A stretch of DNA of 20,562 nucleotides from positions 1-20,562 of the forward strand of contig JBAMDO010000469.1 in the NCBI GenBank assembly GCA_037074765.1, given 5' to 3'. This document shows, piece by piece, positions 11,324-20,562 of the stretch. Within the stretch, counting starts at the first letter, position 1. Each line of letters starts with the position of its first letter. The translations under genes were made by a program, and so were the position numbers. The notes under the pieces are model-generated. The model was not told the DNA's origin. It ran no database searches and worked only from the letters and a program-made list of their open reading frames with translations. This DNA comes from Mansonella perstans. Lineage: Eukaryota; Nematoda; Chromadorea; Rhabditida; Onchocercidae.

Positions 11324-13031
11324 TTACTTTGCTTTCTTAGCTCGAATTTTACGTAAGTAGAACTCAAGCTCTTTACCCTCCAATATATAGCCATCAGCTC
11401 GGCCAACTTGACCCGGACGAGAGCTGATACAAGCTGAAAAAAATTTATTAATAAAAACAGATTCATGAAAAAGAATTAAAATATCCCTCAAAATGAACAG
11501 TTGTTCTGGTCTGCGGTGAGGTCGTCCAGCTGTAGTAAGACGACCCGCATTTGCAGGCTGATATGATTTCCGAGACACTTAGCACAGAAACAGACAACTG
11601 GCCCACACTGTGACTCTGTTCTCGTTTGACAACATTCGAATGATGTCAGCTAGAAACTGAACTTCCACAACCATTTTCGCAAACCGTAATCATCGCAGTC
11701 TACTACTACTGATTCTTCGTAAACTTAAACGATGTCTGACATTTGTAGCACAAATAACTATAAACTATGTTGCTTTTAATTCCGCAATTACCTAATTATT
11801 CATCTTCCATCTGTAAATCACTGAGATCGACCTATCAAAGTAAACCAAGAACAGGCTAGCATATATTCTCTCCAACACGATCAAGTTGCAAGTCAACTGT
11901 AAGCTGAATCAACATCTTTTCTAACTTTTAATATTTTTACCGATAATTTATATTTCCTTCTCTTTCTTACACCATTCACCCTTCATCATTTCCTACCGCT
12001 TAATTCGAAAACGAAAGGTAAAAAGACAAACCTAGCAAACGACCACTTTGAAACTGTTCAATGAGATGTGGCTCAACTTCAGCAAACTTCTGTCGTTCGG
12101 TATATTTAGCTTGTGTCGACTTTGAACGCTTCTTTTTCATCCGTGCTTCTCCCTCATCCGTCATCTTAGCACCCTTTTTACGTGCCAGTGGAACGGCATA
12201 ATGTGCTTCATACCACTGACGGAACGGAACAGCATCAACAGTAATTATAGAATTTTTCACCAGTGTTTTCGTACGTACTAATTCATTGTTGGATGCATTA
12301 TATACGGTGTCCACGATACGAGTCTTACGTGTGCAACCTGTAACTAGAAGAATTATTACAAAAAAAGATGTTAAACATTTCCTCAACATGTTCGTGTGCG
12401 CGTTCACGTGCGCGGTCTATCAACTACCATAGCAATTGGTTTGCCCAACAAAAGTGTCCAATCTTTGATATGGAAAAATTCTCATACGTGACTACCATGA
12501 CAAACAAAACATAGAGAGGAACAACAAAAAAACCTTCTGATCCCCAAGAAAATGTGCCAACATCAAGTCTCAATGCCCGACGTTTGATGTTTCCACCGCG
12601 GCAACGAACAAGATGGATTCGTTTTGGACCAATCTGCAAACAGCTTTTATTAGTGATGGTCAATAGACTATTCGCTGCTTTTCAAAGAATATTTGTTCTA
12701 TTTGCAATTTTATCTTTTACAAGAATGATGTAATATCCAAAATATAAAGTTTGATGGTGTTATACAATATCTTTCGAGCACCATTTACACTAGAAAAAAT
12801 AACAAGAATATTTAAAATACGATAGGAGGATTTTAATTCTTAATCCTATCATACCAATATGTAACCACCACAAACGCTAATTACCTAACCAAAAAAAAAA
12901 CATATGATCAATTAATTCACTTTTGTGTTTGATGCTGGACGCCCTAGCTCGAACTTCCTCTTTTTGTGTGGTGGACATCTTTTTCCACCAGTAGCACGAC
13001 GCTTATGCCAATTATCGCGGGATATACCCAT
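11324..13031 (-). CDS. rps-8: 40S ribosomal protein S8 (eS8), complete, 4 exons
   Basis: Component of the small ribosomal subunit, binding 18S rRNA. Exons on the - strand are 13031-12921, 12633-12534, 12337-12032 and 11433-11324. Their phases join exactly and total 627 nt or 208 residues, the normal length of eS8. Signature segments are [17 protein letters not shown] at the start, [11 protein letters not shown] at the end of exon 1, [15 protein letters not shown] opening exon 2, [20 protein letters not shown] in exon 3, and [20 protein letters not shown] near the end, closing with basic RKIRAKKAK. The start is fixed by the conserved MGIS and by an acceptor 20 nt upstream. A GATAAA variant polyadenylation signal lies near 11230-11235 (- strand). 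Intron 3 (598 nt) carries an unexplained GC-rich patch. The head-to-head neighbour is mcm-3. Confidence 0.97.
11491..11640 (-). other. GC-rich patch with hairpin in rps-8 intron 3
   Basis: Unlike the other introns here, this part of intron 3 is GC-rich. It contains a perfect 7-bp stem, GGTCGTC at 11520-11526 with GACGACC at 11539-11545 around a 12-nt loop. An outer TGCG/CGCA pair (11512-11515 and 11546-11549) extends it across an asymmetric bulge. On the sense (-) strand AGACCA (11507-11512), an ANANNA-type H-box sequence, follows the stem. Ribosomal protein introns often host snoRNAs, so an H/ACA snoRNA is conceivable, but the second hairpin and ACA box are not convincing. A short open frame also crosses it, so an inserted fragment is the alternative. 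Confidence 0.3.
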
Positions 13032-13051
13032 TACGAATCAACTTGAGTCAA

Positions 13052-13061
13052 CTGGAAATAA
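13052..13061 (-). promoter_or_regulatory. Probable trans-splice acceptor of rps-8
   Basis: On the - strand TATTATTTCCAG ends 20 nt before the start codon of rps-8. Nematode ribosomal protein mRNAs are commonly spliced-leader trans-spliced (established knowledge), and no upstream coding exon is visible, so this is the likely leader addition site. It gives a 5' UTR of about 20 nt. Confidence 0.6.
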
Positions 13062-13328
13062 TAGGCACAATATTTCCGCGTCTTTTTTAACAATTTCTGG
13101 AATACTCGAGAATTTACCAAAAATAACCAGACAATTCCGGATTACGATACGACTTGTCCCGCTGATAGAAAGTGAACAATTCTGGATTCAGGAATTACAT
13201 CAGTTGGTATTTCATAAATGGACTTCTATTAAAGAATTTACTGATTTGAGAAAGATAAAATCTAATTAAATTTTAATTTCTAAATCACACTATACTACAC
13301 TGAAACTTTTCTTGCTTAAAAAATCTTT

Positions 13329-13546
13329 CAGGCTTGCAAATAAGTCGCATAACCTGTAGTTGGCCTGGTTTCCCCCCCGCTCTATTACCACCATCCACAC
13401 ATCACCTCCCAGACCCCACTTCGAACCCGACAATGGCCGGACTCCATCGCTATCCCTCAAAAACCATCGGCCGATCCTCTGATAGGCTAGCAAGACTACG
13501 CGGCCCATGCTCGCCTTCTGCGAGATCGTTGTGCTACACATTATCC
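13329..13546 (-). other. Unidentified GC-rich islet, possible Pol III RNA gene
   Basis: About 215 bases of sequence far richer in GC than the surrounding spacer, with sharp edges, a run of seven C (13372-13378) and open frames on both strands that show no recognisable protein. On the - strand it begins near a perfect hairpin (CTCGC-AGAAG-GCGAG, 13510-13524), contains the palindrome ATCGGCCGAT, and carries GGGTTCGAAGTGG, which resembles a B box with mismatches at its end. It is followed by TTTTTT (13318-13323), a Pol III-type terminator. This suggests a structured Pol III transcript, but it does not match what I know of SRP, RNase P/MRP, 7SK, Y or U RNAs. A SINE-like insertion or degenerate exon remains possible. 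Confidence 0.3.
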
Positions 13547-14742
13547 TACAGTAAATCCATCATTTTTTTCATTTTAATTATTGTTTTTGCGAATGATTTT
13601 CTTACTTTTAAGGTTTCTTACAATAAGATATACTGTGAGATTCAAGTCCATTTAAGCCCATTATTGACTATTAATGCGTAATTAAAAGTGATGAAAGAAT
13701 ATGAACAATTATTAAGAAAACAATTTTGAATGGAAGAATTTTTCAAATGTATTTCTTGCACGATAAATTTAATTTAGTTCACTTCTTCAAATTAATTTCA
13801 AATTATTTATCCTTTTTTGAAATTCAGATCTAGTTTTTTGTTATTTCGGTGTGAAAAGTTCAAGAAATTGAGGAATAAAAGTATTTTGGTTCATTTTGTT
13901 CCGAAAAAATTTTTCGATATTTTTTCAAGTAATGGACAACAGAAACATTTAATTATTGGAGTTTTTCCTTATTTCTTCCTAAGTTTTTTTTAAAAAAAGA
14001 GAAAAACATTACTAATAATTTCTTTCCTTTAACCTAACTTTAACTTTTTAACTAACGCTCCCTTTATACTCCATTTTAGGCAATCTTTTCCCAAGGAAAT
14101 CACTTCAGATTTTTTCTCCAGGATGAATCAAGAGCAAGTTATATCCTATAATAGATAAGGCTCCTGTATAGACCAATAATTGAATTATTGTCACCGTTTT
14201 AAAAGCCAGTGTTATGATCATCTCCAAAACAAATTTGAGCTGCAATTATTTCTTACCTGAATTTAAATTTAAATTTTCGGCGGGTTCAATAAAGTATTAC
14301 ATAAAATTATTTCATACACGATGCTTTTGATTAGTTGCATTAAGGATTCAAACTATTAGCACTTGTTCATAATTAGTTTTTAAGTACATTCAATTATGAA
14401 CGTTCATTTGTCGCAGTTTGGCTATTTAAGTTTTGTAATGTTTGTTACTTATCGATAATGATTACTTAGCAATTGCTTAGATTTTAAAATTTATGAATAT
14501 TTAAGTATGTAAATAGAATCGATTATCAAATTAAGCAGTTTTGAAGTTTTTTTAAGGTTTTTAGAGTAAATTTGAAAATTGGTGAAATTTTTTTTTTTTT
14601 TTTTTTTGAGGTGCTTCTCGTTCCAAATAATTTAATGAAATCAAATGAAAATTAAGGAAGGTCCAAAAGCATTAATGGAAATTGATAAAAATAGGGATGT
14701 GAATCAGATGAAATTTTCCAAAATTAAACTTAGAGAAAAAAA
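13547..14742. other. AT-rich spacer upstream of mcm-3
   Basis: This is the mcm-3-proximal part of the divergent rps-8/mcm-3 intergenic region. It is mostly AT-rich with no supported gene. It carries a run of 20 T at 14588-14607 and an isolated GGCGGG core at 14279-14284. An in-frame ATG at 14645 lies upstream of the chosen mcm-3 start, but its 51-codon extension is AT-rich and lies before the splice acceptors, so it is probably not translated. Confidence 0.5.
14274..14285. promoter_or_regulatory. E2F-like site upstream of mcm-3
   Basis: TTTTCGGCGGGT contains GGCGGG, the core shared by E2F binding sites, in otherwise AT-rich DNA about 515 nt before the mcm-3 ATG. MCM genes are classical E2F targets in animals. 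The flanks deviate from the best consensus (GGCGGGAA), so this is a plausible regulatory site only. Confidence 0.3.
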
Positions 14743-14774
14743 TTTTCCAGGACGGATATATTCCAGCTTTCCAG
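14743..14774 (+). promoter_or_regulatory. Duplicated trans-splice acceptor before mcm-3
   Basis: TTTCCAG followed by ACGGATATATTC occurs twice in tandem with a 24-nt period (14744-14763 with one extra G, and 14768-14786), giving AG acceptors at 14750, 14766 and 14774. All lie before the ATG at 14798 and after the upstream ATG at 14645. Splicing at any of them makes 14798 the first start codon. Leader addition to this gene is inferred, not shown. Confidence 0.5.
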
Positions 14775-14797
14775 ACGGATATATTCATCTATATAAT

Positions 14798-20562
<5,765 letters not shown>

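Noticed and set aside
12925..13269. 114-codon open frame on the + strand over the rps-8 5' end
   Set aside because: It is antisense to rps-8 exon 1 and runs on into its upstream region. It has no recognisable domain, and the conserved S8 protein explains the coding signal.
13423..13440. GGTTCGAA on the - strand as part of a tRNA gene
   Set aside because: No cloverleaf can be built around it: no properly spaced A box, anticodon arm or acceptor stem.
13290..13681. Overlapping open frames on both strands in the GC-rich islet
   Set aside because: High GC removes stop codons in all frames. The predicted peptides are compositionally odd and resemble no family.
14645..14797. In-frame N-terminal extension of mcm-3 from the ATG at 14645
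   Set aside because: The stretch is AT-rich, lies upstream of three splice acceptors, and has no counterpart in the MCM3 family, whose members begin close to the residue encoded at 14798.

Overview
The window is nuclear DNA of a nematode. It is very AT-rich and holds three intron-bearing genes. The evidence is a nematode cuticle collagen (N-terminal membrane segment, subtilisin-type cleavage site, paired-cysteine islands around Gly-X-Y blocks), short exons, introns ending in T-rich TTTCAG/TTTTAG, and an acceptor-like TTTCAG/TTTCCAG just before each predicted start codon, as expected for spliced-leader trans-splicing. A parasitic, possibly filarial, nematode would fit, but the sequence alone does not fix the species.

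Layout. Bases 1-300 are an AAT/TAA microsatellite. Bases 301-5500 are a gene-poor AT-rich desert. A complete five-exon cuticle collagen gene lies on the + strand at 5521-7546 (282 residues). Bases 7547-9570 are AT-rich spacer containing a MITE-like inverted repeat (7771-7868). A decayed, 5'-truncated non-LTR retrotransposon lies on the - strand at about 9571-11090. It has recognisable endonuclease and C-terminal pieces, but the reverse transcriptase core is missing. A complete four-exon gene for 40S ribosomal protein S8 follows on the - strand (13031 down to 11324, 208 residues). A 1.7 kb spacer separates it from the divergently oriented mcm-3 gene on the + strand (14798 to beyond the window end). 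Fourteen exons and 659 codons of mcm-3 are visible, including the whole ATPase core.

How the genes relate. The collagen is an extracellular structural protein unrelated to the other two. RPS8 (ribosome biogenesis) and MCM3 (replicative helicase) are both needed by growing, dividing cells and sit head to head, so their spacer could hold shared or back-to-back promoters. It contains one E2F-like core and an unexplained GC-rich islet with a possible Pol III terminator. No operon is evident.

The most interesting unexplained items are: a 21-bp-arm hairpin in an mcm-3 intron (19149-19209); the GC-rich islet at 13329-13546; a GC-rich patch with an H/ACA-like hairpin in rps-8 intron 3; a phase-compatible candidate alternative last exon for rps-8 at 11121-11200; and a tandem duplication of the acceptor in front of mcm-3. 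No wholly new system could be demonstrated from sequence alone.
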